Shown: positions 1 to 6,021, counted from the first letter of the stretch. The stretch: DNA of 6,021 bases from JAIRVZ01 sp031553755 (GCA_031553755.1 JAVBKZ010000111.1:1-6021), one strand, 5' to 3'. The notes: generated by a model not told the origin, from the letters alone. Translations and numbers: made by a program.

Positions 1-140
1 GTAGGTAACTGGTAAAGTCAAAATAGAAACACCGTTTTGTTTTATATATACTAAACGAAAAATCGGGAGATTTAGTATTTAAAACTCCTAAATATTTTAT
101 TTATTGATTTTTTATTGGAGAATGAGACCTGAGTAGTTAC
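1..140. repeat. Left copy of 140-base terminal inverted repeat
   Basis: This stretch is the reverse complement of 5882-6021 apart from two single-base homopolymer length differences (TTTTG versus TTTG near base 37, and TTTATTT versus TTTATTTT near base 100), which cancel so both copies are 140 bases. The match stops abruptly at base 140. The inner edge, read outwards, begins GTAACTACTCAGG, and the outer edge holds GGTAACT, so each copy itself has short inverted ends. A hairpin lies at 48-78 (ATACTAAA pairing with TTTAGTAT). GTAA termini are known for IS66-family elements, so this may be the end of an insertion sequence continuing outside the window; that family call is inference. It starts 14 bases beyond the stop codon of glycosyltransferase A. 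No coding sequence is seen in it. Confidence 0.9.
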
Positions 141-154
141 ACAATTATTCACTT

Positions 155-1069
155 TTAAACAAAGCTTTCGTTAAAAAGAAAGAGTTGTTCTATATTTCCG
201 GTCAAGATAATTTTGTAATATTGTTTCAAACGAATAATTTCTTCTCGATTATCAATCAATAACTTATAAGCCTCGTCAAATACGTCTTCTTTTTTAAATG
301 TGGAAAATATTTTTAGTTTATATTCGGAAGGAATTAATATTTCTGAAATTAATAGTTTATTGTAAATTGTTTCAATAGAAGTCACTTTATATGGAAATTC
401 CTTTCTGAACAAATGTCCAATCACAACATTGTCTATTAATTTACACGATCCTCCTTCCAACCATGCTTTCAGGCTGATATAAGCTTCATCGCTTCCATAT
501 AATCGCAGACCTGAGAGTCCTAATAGATATTGCCAATATTTAACAGAAGCAACATAAGAAGCTCCCAATATACAAGGTATTTTTCTGTCTAATTCAATAC
601 TTGATGTTTGTGTTATCCATTTGGGTTGAAGTATTTGGGAAAAATTATTTCCAAAAAAAGAAAAATACGCGCCGGATAAAGTTTCTTGACTGTCTTCTTC
701 TTTTGAAATATCTTTGCACTTACAACAATATATTGCCCTCTCATCGCTTTTAACCGCTTTTAAAATCTCTTTCACCCAATCATTCTGATAAAAGCGCATG
801 TGTCCATCAAGCAACAAAAAATAAGGAGTGTTAATCATGGAGACACCTAAATCACGGGAAGCGGCAACGCCTTTCCGTTCTTCATTTTGATGGTATTGCG
901 CGTTGTATTGCAAAGCCACGGTTTCATAATCGAAACCGTCTGTCGAATTATCATTGATCAATAATATTTCAACAGAGTCACCGGCGGTCTTCCGGATACT
1001 TTGAAGTGTGTTAGCAACTTCAATCCCTTCATTTAAAAATGGAATAATTACTGTAAGTTCTTTCTTCAT
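155..1069 (-). CDS. GT2-fold glycosyltransferase A, GalNAc-transferase-like motifs
   Basis: This 304-residue cytoplasmic protein (no signal peptide or membrane segment) is a GT-A fold, family 2 type glycosyltransferase. It opens with the nucleotide-binding strand LTVIIPFLNEG (5-15), followed by LLINDNSTDG (36-45). The DxH motif is Asp88-Gly-His90 in LLLDGHMRF. A second block, YGSDEAYISLKAWLEGG (191-207) then GHLFRKEFPY (218-227), resembles the acceptor and metal-binding end of polypeptide GalNAc-transferases, where the DxH residues and the His of GHVFR bind manganese. The C-terminal lectin domain of the animal enzymes is absent. It is a paralogue of the gene at 4575-5504: about 84% identical over the first 115 residues and clearly less after that. 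The ATG start fits the shared MKKELTV beginning, and an in-frame stop lies upstream at 1106-1108. It lies 362 bases beyond the radical SAM gene and probably has its own promoter. The precursor peptide is a likely acceptor by inference; the sugar donor cannot be read from sequence. Confidence 0.92.
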   Translation of the reverse strand: MKKELTVIIPFLNEGIEVANTLQSIRKTAGDSVEILLINDNSTDGFDYETVALQYNAQYHQNEERKGVAASRDLGVSMINTPYFLLLDGHMRFYQNDWVKEILKAVKSDERAIYCCKCKDISKEEDSQETLSGAYFSFFGNNFSQILQPKWITQTSSIELDRKIPCILGASYVASVKYWQYLLGLSGLRLYGSDEAYISLKAWLEGGSCKLIDNVVIGHLFRKEFPYKVTSIETIYNKLLISEILIPSEYKLKIFSTFKKEDVFDEAYKLLIDNREEIIRLKQYYKIILTGNIEQLFLFNESFV

Positions 1070-1205
1070 ACTAAGCCATGAGTCGTTTTTCCGAAAATCT
1101 ATAAATCAGTAGATTATGCAAGCGTATTAATTCGCGCAAGGTATGGATAAAAAATTGTTCCTGCAAGAAAAATCATAAAAATATGTTGAAAATACACAAT
1201 TAATT
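1070..1205 (-). promoter_or_regulatory. Leader/upstream region of glycosyltransferase A, duplicated
   Basis: This leader resembles the DNA upstream of glycosyltransferase B (5505-5660). Shared blocks include ATAAGCCATGA-like sequence beside the start codon, TGCAAG..TTAATT about 50 bases away, a TGCAAGAAAAA block about 95 bases away, and AATACAC..TTAATTT at the far end. The position matching the candidate promoter of copy B reads TATTTTCA here, a weaker match to the Bacteroidota -7 element TAnnTTTG, and no well-spaced -33 TTG is seen. A 31-codon open frame with a TTG start (1166-1071) ends just before the gene; whether it is translated is unknown. Function as a 5' leader is inferred from conservation and position. 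Confidence 0.45.
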
Positions 1206-1320
1206 TTAAAAAATATTTTTCAACAAGGCAGTTTTTCTTTCTTCTAAAAAACGGTACAAATAATCTTCTTTGTAATTAGTTAAGCATCAAACATAAAGTT
1301 AGTTTATATTATTTTTTATA

Positions 1321-1385
1321 CACGGAGTTTATTAAATTATTTTAATCTCTGTGTTACTCTGTGAAATAACTCCTAAAACTCTGTG
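1321..1385. repeat. Short CTCTGTG repeats in intergenic gap
   Basis: CTCTGTG occurs at 1347-1353, 1357-1363 and 1379-1385, and its near-complement CACGGAG is at 1321-1327. The first and last members of 1321-1353 can pair (one G-U pair), with ATTAAA/TTTAAT extending the stem, so a weak hairpin is possible after the radical SAM gene. It is not followed by a convincing T-run on the minus strand, so I do not call it a terminator. Similar CACGGAG/CTCTGTG runs are common intergenic repeats in bacteria. The rest of 1206-1431 is AT-rich with no gene that I can support. Confidence 0.45.
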
Positions 1386-1431
1386 TTTATTTTTTGAAAT
1401 AGTATAAATTAATTGTTGCCTCATACTTATT

Positions 1432-2739
1432 CTAATTATTTTGCATTAATCTGTTTTCGTATGTTTCTATTATGAAATTTTCGGGAGAAACTTCACTGTA
1501 ATCTAATGCACATTGTTCGGGTTCCATTTGGGTTCTACCATGCTGTATGCATGTTCCCAAACAGATGGGTAAATGTTTACAAGCCAAACATTTTTGATTT
1601 TCAAAAGTAGAAGAAGCATATAACTTACTTAATTCTTTTTGATCCCATTCTATTTTTCCACTATCATATAAAATACCTAATTCTTTATTGGTATGTGCAG
1701 TACATTTATAGACTTTTCCATCATAATTAACAACAGTATGATAGAACCTGTCTCCATAACATTTTACAGAACGGTTCATCTGAAAAGCATTGGACCGATT
1801 AATAGAATAACCCATACCGGAAACACAATCAGTCAATTTTTTTAAAGAAAGATTTTCATTGACTGAAACAGTTTTTACAGTCTGCCAAACACGAACGAAA
1901 TTTGGGAAAACACGGTTTCTATATTGATGAGAAATCATTTCGAAAACAGTGTGTAAATCTTTTATTTTCAATGTTTCATCATCATAATTCAATCTAAGCA
2001 CAATAACAGCATCAGGAATATTTTCCAAAATCAGATTAATGTTATTCATTATTTGTTTGAAACTTTGTTTTCCTTTTACATTTCTGATTTTGTTATGACG
2101 TTCTTCATTTCCATCAATTGTAATCTGAAAACTCGTCAGTTTTATTCCTTTCATTTTTTGAACCATATCTTTATTAATTAGATAAGCATTAGTAGTAACA
2201 TGGTGTGTAAATGGGAGATTATTTGTGATAGCTATCTCTAAGGAATGTTTTGCTATGGGAAGCATTACTTCGTCAAAATACATTAAAGGTTCTCCACCAA
2301 ACCAATCAAGAAATAATCCTGTTATGTTTTCTTTTTTTATCATGTAGTCTACATGGTTTTTTATCCGCTCTACAATGTCGTCTGACATACCTCCCATATT
2401 CAGTTTTTTGTGTTGGTTACAATACCAACAATTAAAAACACAATCTTCGGTAGGATTAATTATCAAGCGATAATTTTTATTTGAAAACACTTCTGTCTTG
2501 TTACGGAATCTCAATAAATCAATTTCATCTATATCATCATCCAAAATAAATCCCCAATCCTTAAAACGTTTGAATACACTTTCATATTGAATCCGGAAGA
2601 AAATCAAATCTTTAAATTGTTTTTGTATATTTTCATGCTCTCTTTGCGACATGGAAAATAAAGAACCTGTCATGCCATTACAATAAATAATGCGTTGATT
2701 ATGTTCCAAAAAATAATTGTATTTACTTAACTTGTACAT
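1432..2739 (-). CDS. Radical SAM/SPASM peptide maturase
   Basis: This 435-residue cytoplasmic enzyme is expected to cleave S-adenosylmethionine and use the radical to modify a peptide. The cluster motif is CVFNCWYC, with Cys100, Cys104 and Cys107 binding the SAM-cleaving [4Fe-4S] cluster. It is followed by GGEP (148-151), which helps bind SAM, and a QITIDG strand (205-210). The C-terminus has a textbook seven-Cys SPASM motif for two auxiliary clusters: Cys327, Gly341-x4-Cys346, Cys384-x2-Cys387-x5-Cys393-x3-Cys397, and Cys410. The first 90 residues lie outside the barrel and end in an acidic stretch; they may hold a leader-peptide recognition domain, which is inference. It starts six bases after the S41 gene stops, so the two are surely co-transcribed and probably translationally coupled. 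The likely substrate is the Gly-Gly leader peptide at 4205-4546, whose Cys repeats suggest thioether formation, but the actual bond cannot be read from the sequence. The related anaerobic sulfatase maturases are less likely, as no sulfatase is nearby. Confidence 0.94.
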   Translation of the reverse strand: MYKLSKYNYFLEHNQRIIYCNGMTGSLFSMSQREHENIQKQFKDLIFFRIQYESVFKRFKDWGFILDDDIDEIDLLRFRNKTEVFSNKNYRLIINPTEDCVFNCWYCNQHKKLNMGGMSDDIVERIKNHVDYMIKKENITGLFLDWFGGEPLMYFDEVMLPIAKHSLEIAITNNLPFTHHVTTNAYLINKDMVQKMKGIKLTSFQITIDGNEERHNKIRNVKGKQSFKQIMNNINLILENIPDAVIVLRLNYDDETLKIKDLHTVFEMISHQYRNRVFPNFVRVWQTVKTVSVNENLSLKKLTDCVSGMGYSINRSNAFQMNRSVKCYGDRFYHTVVNYDGKVYKCTAHTNKELGILYDSGKIEWDQKELSKLYASSTFENQKCLACKHLPICLGTCIQHGRTQMEPEQCALDYSEVSPENFIIETYENRLMQNN

Positions 2740-2745
2740 ATTGTT

Positions 2746-4095
2746 TTACTTTTGAATTGTTTTATTTTGTTTTTCCCACTGCTTTACAATTTGTTTTAAC
2801 TCTTTTTCTTCAAAGTCTCCATATTTATAGTTTAATTTCCAATAAATATCAGGAGATAAAGTTTCATCATTAAAATGCGCAGAATAATCAACAAATTGAG
2901 AAGCTACACTAAATTTAATTTTAGTATGAGGCATTTCATATTGAAAAGAATAAGAAAAAGTTCGTGTAGACTCACTTGTGTTTTCTCCAACTAACACTCC
3001 CATATTATTTGTTTTTATTATCCTGCATAAATAGTCTGCATTAGAAGCTGTATTTATTCCTTGTAATACAAAAAGTTGTTTTTTAATATTTTTTTCTTCT
3101 GAATAAGGGAAGCTTACAACTTCATGTATATTGTATTTTTTATTTCCATCTTTTTCTTTTTTTATTATGGAACGTGATTCATAGATTGTATCATGAGGAA
3201 TCACATCCAATAACTCAAAACCTCGGGTGTTTCCCCCTAAATTATTACTTAAGTCAAGAAATATATATTTTATATTATATTGAGATATAGAATCGCGAAA
3301 ATTTTGCAAAGTTTTTGATAGGCTTTCTGAAAACCATTTATTCATGTTGTATACATGTATTATTCCTATAGAAGAATGAGGATAGATTGTATAACTACTT
3401 TCGTAATCATCAAGGGTAAATAATCCTGCGGGTCTGGCGTGTTCGTAAATATTTATTCCATTAATAATATCTATTTTATTACAATTTTTGTATTTTACTA
3501 TATAAGGAGACCGTATATTAAAATAAATATCTAAGTAAGGAGAAAAAAAACGTTTCATAAGATAATAATTCCTTTCTGCATATAGGTTGGTATTATATAA
3601 ACTTTTTATAAAGGTCAAAATTTCTGTAATAGAAATGCCATTTATTTCTTCAATTTCTTTATGTTTTTTATTTGAAAGAATGTATAGTTTATTTTCTTCC
3701 ATATAGATAGGAGGAAATACTTTTCCGTGTTTTTTTTCAATAGTTCGAACCCAATTACATATATAATAATTATAAACTGATATATTTATTTGGCTGTGGT
3801 AATCCATACATGCGTTCATAGGTGCTATGAGCCACATAAATTCTTCACGGGTCATAGGATATGTTAATTGGTCGTATATATCCTTTTTTTTCTGTTCATA
3901 TTCACTTAATTGACAATAATAATAAGGGTCAGGATGTATTTCTCTTACTTTATTAAAATAATAATCGGCATCTTCTTTCAATTGCCCAGGAGAGTAAAAT
4001 AATTCTTCTTTTCCAAAATTATAAACTTGTGCTATTGCTGAATTACTTATCAGAATAACAAATAGAAAACAACATAAAGTTTTTTTTAGTATCAT
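2746..4095 (-). CDS. Exported S41 family peptidase-like protein
   Basis: This 449-residue protein has a type I signal peptide (MILKK, a hydrophobic run, then AIA at 20-22 before Gln23), so it should act in the periplasm. A helical N-terminal domain contains DYHSQI (98-103), matching the DGHT position common in Bacteroidota S41 proteins. A PDZ-like segment follows, with EINGIS around 150-155. The catalytic domain shows FLDLSNNLGGN (279-289) and NTASNADY, where Ser351 is the expected nucleophile. The Prc/CtpA dyad Lys, usually in GEPTFGK, is replaced here: the equivalent stretch is GENTSES (370-376). It may therefore use a different S41 subtype mechanism or be a non-catalytic binder. I chose the ATG at 4095 because the signal peptide begins there; a TTG start at 4125 would add ten residues and lie within a hairpin. 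By context it may trim or handle the exported peptide, which is inference. Confidence 0.87.
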   Translation of the reverse strand: MILKKTLCCFLFVILISNSAIAQVYNFGKEELFYSPGQLKEDADYYFNKVREIHPDPYYYCQLSEYEQKKKDIYDQLTYPMTREEFMWLIAPMNACMDYHSQINISVYNYYICNWVRTIEKKHGKVFPPIYMEENKLYILSNKKHKEIEEINGISITEILTFIKSLYNTNLYAERNYYLMKRFFSPYLDIYFNIRSPYIVKYKNCNKIDIINGINIYEHARPAGLFTLDDYESSYTIYPHSSIGIIHVYNMNKWFSESLSKTLQNFRDSISQYNIKYIFLDLSNNLGGNTRGFELLDVIPHDTIYESRSIIKKEKDGNKKYNIHEVVSFPYSEEKNIKKQLFVLQGINTASNADYLCRIIKTNNMGVLVGENTSESTRTFSYSFQYEMPHTKIKFSVASQFVDYSAHFNDETLSPDIYWKLNYKYGDFEEKELKQIVKQWEKQNKTIQK

Positions 4096-4110
4096 AAATA
4101 TTTTTTTATA

Positions 4111-4193
4111 AAAAGGCTGTGTCAAAAGATATTATTGAATGTTTTATTATCACTGGTTTGAACCAAAATAATAGGCTTTTGACACTGCCTTTT
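4111..4193. repeat. 18-bp hairpin element between precursor and enzyme genes
   Basis: Arms at 4111-4128 and 4176-4193 are inverted repeats with one mismatch in 18 (AAAAGGCTGTGTCAAAAG against CTTTTGACACTGCCTTTT). Inside, TATTATT/AATAATA and TGGTT/AACCA can extend the pairing around a small central loop. Read on the transcribed minus strand, the right side of the stem ends in CCTTTTTATA, so it could act as a partial rho-independent terminator that lets the precursor be made in excess of the enzymes downstream. GGCTGTGTCAAAA-type ends also occur in several insertion sequences, so it may be an 80-base non-autonomous mobile element remnant. I cannot separate these two readings, and no clear target duplication is visible. 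Confidence 0.72.
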
Positions 4194-4204
4194 AAAATTA
4201 GAAT

Positions 4205-4546
4205 TTATGTCCCTTTGCAGGTAATTGCAATATAAGTTTTATTACCTTGGTTTGCATTTCCTGTATTTCCTACGCCAGAACTATTTCCTCCAGAGGTACC
4301 TCCAGAAGTTCCTCCGCTCGAACTGTCAGTAGTTCCGGAACTTGTACCACAACTATTTTGAGTACATCCATTATTGGTGTCAGTTCCTCCATTGCATTTT
4401 TCTTGCGTACACCCATTGTTGGTAGCTCCACCAACTACATACGACATTGCCATCGACTCTAATGTTTCTTCACTAAAGAGTTCGGTTGCCTCATCAAATC
4501 GCATTCCGATTTGATCTACTAATTCTTGTTGATTTTTCTTTTTCAT
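4205..4546 (-). CDS. Gly-Gly leader RiPP precursor with mucin-like tail
   Basis: This 113-residue peptide has three parts. Residues 1-40 form a charged, amphipathic leader with an acidic middle (FDEATELFSEETLE) ending in YVVGG, the double-Gly processing site of many peptide natural products. The core of 73 residues begins with two near-repeats at 42-54 and 57-69, each TNNGCTQ-x2-C, so four Cys lie in C-x4-C pairs (46/51 and 61/66). Residues 67-95 are a tail of which 15 of 29 are Ser or Thr and most of the rest Gly, with GGTS units. The end is NKTYIAITCKGT with a fifth Cys at 110. It follows glycosyltransferase B by 28 bases and precedes the S41 and radical SAM genes, matching a modified-peptide operon. 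The Cys repeats are likely radical SAM targets and the Ser/Thr tail a likely glycosylation site, both by inference. I recognise no named peptide family; a bacteriocin or surface-display role is possible but untested. Confidence 0.86.
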   Translation of the reverse strand: MKKKNQQELVDQIGMRFDEATELFSEETLESMAMSYVVGGATNNGCTQEKCNGGTDTNNGCTQNSCGTSSGTTDSSSGGTSGGTSGGNSSGVGNTGNANQGNKTYIAITCKGT

Positions 4547-4574
4547 AAAATAAATTATTAATTAAACATTAAAA

Positions 4575-5504
4575 TCACATTTGAGATTGATTAAGTGCCA
4601 GAAAAAAATCAAAATCACGTGTGAATATCTTTTCAAAGTACATTTTTGAATCCATTATTAATTTTTTATTTGTGATTAAAATGGATATGGCTTTTTTTGT
4701 TTCAATAGGATATTTATTATTCAAAATACTAAACATTTTATTTTTATATTCAATTGGCAATAGCAATTCTGCGATTAACAGCTTATTATAAATCCTGTCG
4801 CTCCATTCAACATGGAAAGGATGCTTTTTTCTAAAGATATGACCTACAATTATCTCTTTTATTAAAATGCATTTACCTCCTTCCATCCATGTTTTCAAAC
4901 TTATAAAAGGTTCATCATTGCCATAAATTCGTAAGCCTTCCAATCCTCTTAAATAGTTCCAATAATTTTTGGCAACAACATAACATGCTCCTAATACACA
5001 TGGAATTTCAATAGTCGGACAGTCAAACTGCATATCGTTATATTTCCAAAAAGGTTCAAGTATATCATCTGCTTTTGGGGTATTTATATGGATACATGCA
5101 CCCATTGTATTGACATTGTAATTTAGGCTTAAATCATCTAATAACGGTTTGCATTGTAAACAATATATTGCTCTTTCATCGCTTTTTACAGCTTTCAAAA
5201 TTTCCTCCACCCAATCATTTTGATAAAAGCGCATGTGTCCGTCTAATAATAAAAAATAGGGAGTATTTATCATTGAAACACCTAAATCGCGAGAGGCTGC
5301 GACTCCAATTCTTTCAGGATTTTTATGGTAAAACGCATCGAACTGTTTGGCGGTGGCTTCATAATCAAATCCATCGGTTGATGAATCATTAATCAGCAAT
5401 ACATCAATCTGTTGTCCGGCAGTTTCACGAATAGATTGAAGTGTATTAGCAATTTCAATGCCTTCATTTAAAAATGGTATGATTACTGTGAGTTCTTTCT
5501 TCAT
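4575..5504 (-). CDS. GT2-fold glycosyltransferase B, GalNAc-transferase-like motifs
   Basis: This 309-residue protein is the paralogue of glycosyltransferase A and heads the apparent operon, 28 bases before the precursor. It has the same opening MKKELTVIIPFLNEG, Asp-x-His at 88-90 in LLLDGHMRF, YGNDEPFISLKTWMEGG, and GHIFRKKHPF with the third putative metal-binding His. The last ten residues of that block match the animal GalNAc-transferase GHVFRK-x-HPY segment even better than copy A does. Between residues 116 and 165 and at the C-terminus it differs strongly from copy A, where acceptor selection would be expected. The start is set at the ATG at 5504 by homology with copy A; a longer reading from a TTG at 5591 adds 29 residues that are not shared and looks like leader sequence. 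No signal peptide or membrane segment is visible, so it should act in the cytoplasm before export. Sugar and acceptor atom (Ser/Thr oxygen or Cys sulphur) are unknown. Confidence 0.92.
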   Translation of the reverse strand: MKKELTVIIPFLNEGIEIANTLQSIRETAGQQIDVLLINDSSTDGFDYEATAKQFDAFYHKNPERIGVAASRDLGVSMINTPYFLLLDGHMRFYQNDWVEEILKAVKSDERAIYCLQCKPLLDDLSLNYNVNTMGACIHINTPKADDILEPFWKYNDMQFDCPTIEIPCVLGACYVVAKNYWNYLRGLEGLRIYGNDEPFISLKTWMEGGKCILIKEIIVGHIFRKKHPFHVEWSDRIYNKLLIAELLLPIEYKNKMFSILNNKYPIETKKAISILITNKKLIMDSKMYFEKIFTRDFDFFLALNQSQM

Positions 5505-5670
5505 AATACATAAGCCATGAAATATTTTATGAAAATCAATAAATTGATTCGAAATTGAATCAGATTGTGCAAGTGCGTTAATTCCATGCAATGTTATTAA
5601 TAAAAAATCTTTTGTGCAAGAAAAAATACTAAAAAATGAGTTAAATATACACTACTAATTTATTTAACAA
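5505..5670 (-). promoter_or_regulatory. Candidate promoter and long leader of the operon
   Basis: On the minus strand TATATTTA (5649-5642) matches five of the six fixed bases of the Bacteroidota -7 element TAnnTTTG. A TTG lies 18 bases upstream (5670-5668), a plausible -33 element. Transcription from here would give a leader of about 130 bases before the ATG at 5504. The leader resembles that of glycosyltransferase A (1070-1205). It holds a 28-codon open frame (5587-5501) whose stop overlaps the gene start as ATGA, so a translated, coupling leader peptide is possible but unproven. Confidence 0.42.
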
Positions 5671-5716
5671 TATAATACACTGTATATCTGTATTTTAAGT
5701 AATTATAAAAAATTAA

Positions 5717-5776
5717 TATCCGTTATTTTACCTAACAAATAAAAAAATTAATATGAGTATCCGTATTGTTACCTAA
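5717..5776. repeat. Pair of 19-base direct repeats upstream of the operon
   Basis: TATCCGTTATTTTACCTAA (5717-5735) recurs as TATCCGTATTGTTACCTAA (5758-5776), with 16 of 19 bases equal and starts 41 bases apart. Each is preceded by an AAAAAATTAATA run. They lie upstream of the candidate promoter, where regulator binding sites could be, or may simply be a small local duplication. The remaining bases from 5671 to 5881 are AT-rich and show no gene. Confidence 0.5.
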
Positions 5777-5881
5777 AGTAAACTGTAAGTACTTAAATTT
5801 ATGGTGATTATATAAAAATCCATTTATTCTCATAACTATCTGATACATAAATTATTATTTTCTTTTTAGGTATTGTTGCGG

Positions 5882-6021
5882 GTAACTACTCAGGTCTCAT
5901 TCTCCAATAAAAAATCAATAAAATAAAATATTTAGGAGTTTTAAATACTAAATCTCCCGATTTTTCGTTTAGTATATATAAAACAAACGGTGTTTCTATT
6001 TTGACTTTACCAGTTACCTAC
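5882..6021. repeat. Right copy of 140-base terminal inverted repeat
   Basis: This is the inverted partner of 1-140, with two single-base homopolymer differences. It begins GTAACTACTCAGG at its inner edge, and a further G at 5881 completes GGTAACT, mirrored by AGTTACC at 6012-6018 near the outer edge. The sequence just inside (5861-5880) does not match the equivalent position beside the left copy, so the repeat boundary is real. If these are insertion-sequence ends, the two elements face away from the gene cluster in opposite orientations. Confidence 0.9.

Noticed and set aside
4096..4125. TTG start for the S41 protein, ten residues upstream
   Set aside because: It lies inside the hairpin arm, and the signal peptide begins at the ATG at 4095.
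4150..4172. GGTTCAAACC on the minus strand, like a tRNA T-arm
   Set aside because: No acceptor stem, anticodon arm or CCA context surrounds it; it is the centre of the hairpin element.
4247..4462. Plus-strand open frame rich in Ser/Thr/Arg
   Set aside because: It is the antisense shadow of the low-complexity precursor; similar shadows at 2250-2435 and 5168-5392 overlap conserved genes.
4205..4546. General Bacteroidota periplasmic O-glycosylation sequon (Asp-Ser/Thr-hydrophobic) in the core
   Set aside because: The only Asp-Ser/Thr sites are DTN and DSS, whose third residues are not hydrophobic, so dedicated glycosyltransferases are more likely than the general system.
4205..4546. Lanthipeptide precursor
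   Set aside because: Cys plus Ser/Thr would fit, but no LanB, LanC or LanM-type gene is present in the window, whereas a SPASM maturase is.
5505..5591. 29-residue N-terminal extension of glycosyltransferase B from a TTG start
   Set aside because: The extension has no counterpart in copy A, where the same frame is closed by a stop, and both proteins share MKKELTV from the internal ATG.

Overview
The window looks like a Bacteroidota chromosome fragment, most likely Bacteroidales or a relative. It is AT-rich, its genes lack clear Shine-Dalgarno sequences, and its protein types (a SPASM radical SAM peptide maturase, a Gly-Gly leader precursor, a Sec-exported S41 protease) are typical of that phylum. 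All five convincing genes lie on the minus strand, so the biological order runs right to left: glycosyltransferase B (5504-4575), a small precursor peptide (4546-4205), an exported S41 peptidase-like protein (4095-2746), a radical SAM/SPASM enzyme (2739-1432), then glycosyltransferase A (1069-155).

I read this as a compact pathway for a ribosomally made, post-translationally modified peptide (RiPP). The 113-residue precursor has an acidic helical leader ending in Gly-Gly. Its core has two Cys-containing repeats, then a long Ser/Thr/Gly tail that looks like a mucin-type linker. The radical SAM enzyme has the full CxxxCxxC cluster motif and a complete seven-Cys SPASM motif, as expected for a peptide maturase. 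The two glycosyltransferases are GT2-fold paralogues. Both carry a DxH motif and a downstream GH[LI]FRK motif that resemble the metal-binding signature of animal polypeptide GalNAc-transferases (GT27), which O-glycosylate Ser/Thr-rich peptides. Together these suggest a radical-SAM-modified and glycosylated ('mucin-like') exported peptide. I do not recognise this combination as a characterised system. The assignment rests on motifs and neighbourhood, not on biochemical data.

Non-coding regions: the outermost 140 bases on each side are near-identical inverted repeats, which could be insertion-sequence ends (IS66-like GTAA termini) or an assembly boundary. A strong 18-bp hairpin sits between the precursor and the enzyme genes, as a possible attenuator or small mobile-element remnant. 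Both glycosyltransferase genes are preceded by similar leader DNA of about 140 bases, so the duplication included the upstream control region. The 362-base gap at 1070-1431 holds this leader plus short CTCTGTG repeats. The 377-base gap at 5505-5881 holds the other leader, a possible promoter and a pair of direct repeats. No exporter, immunity gene or regulator is present inside the window.
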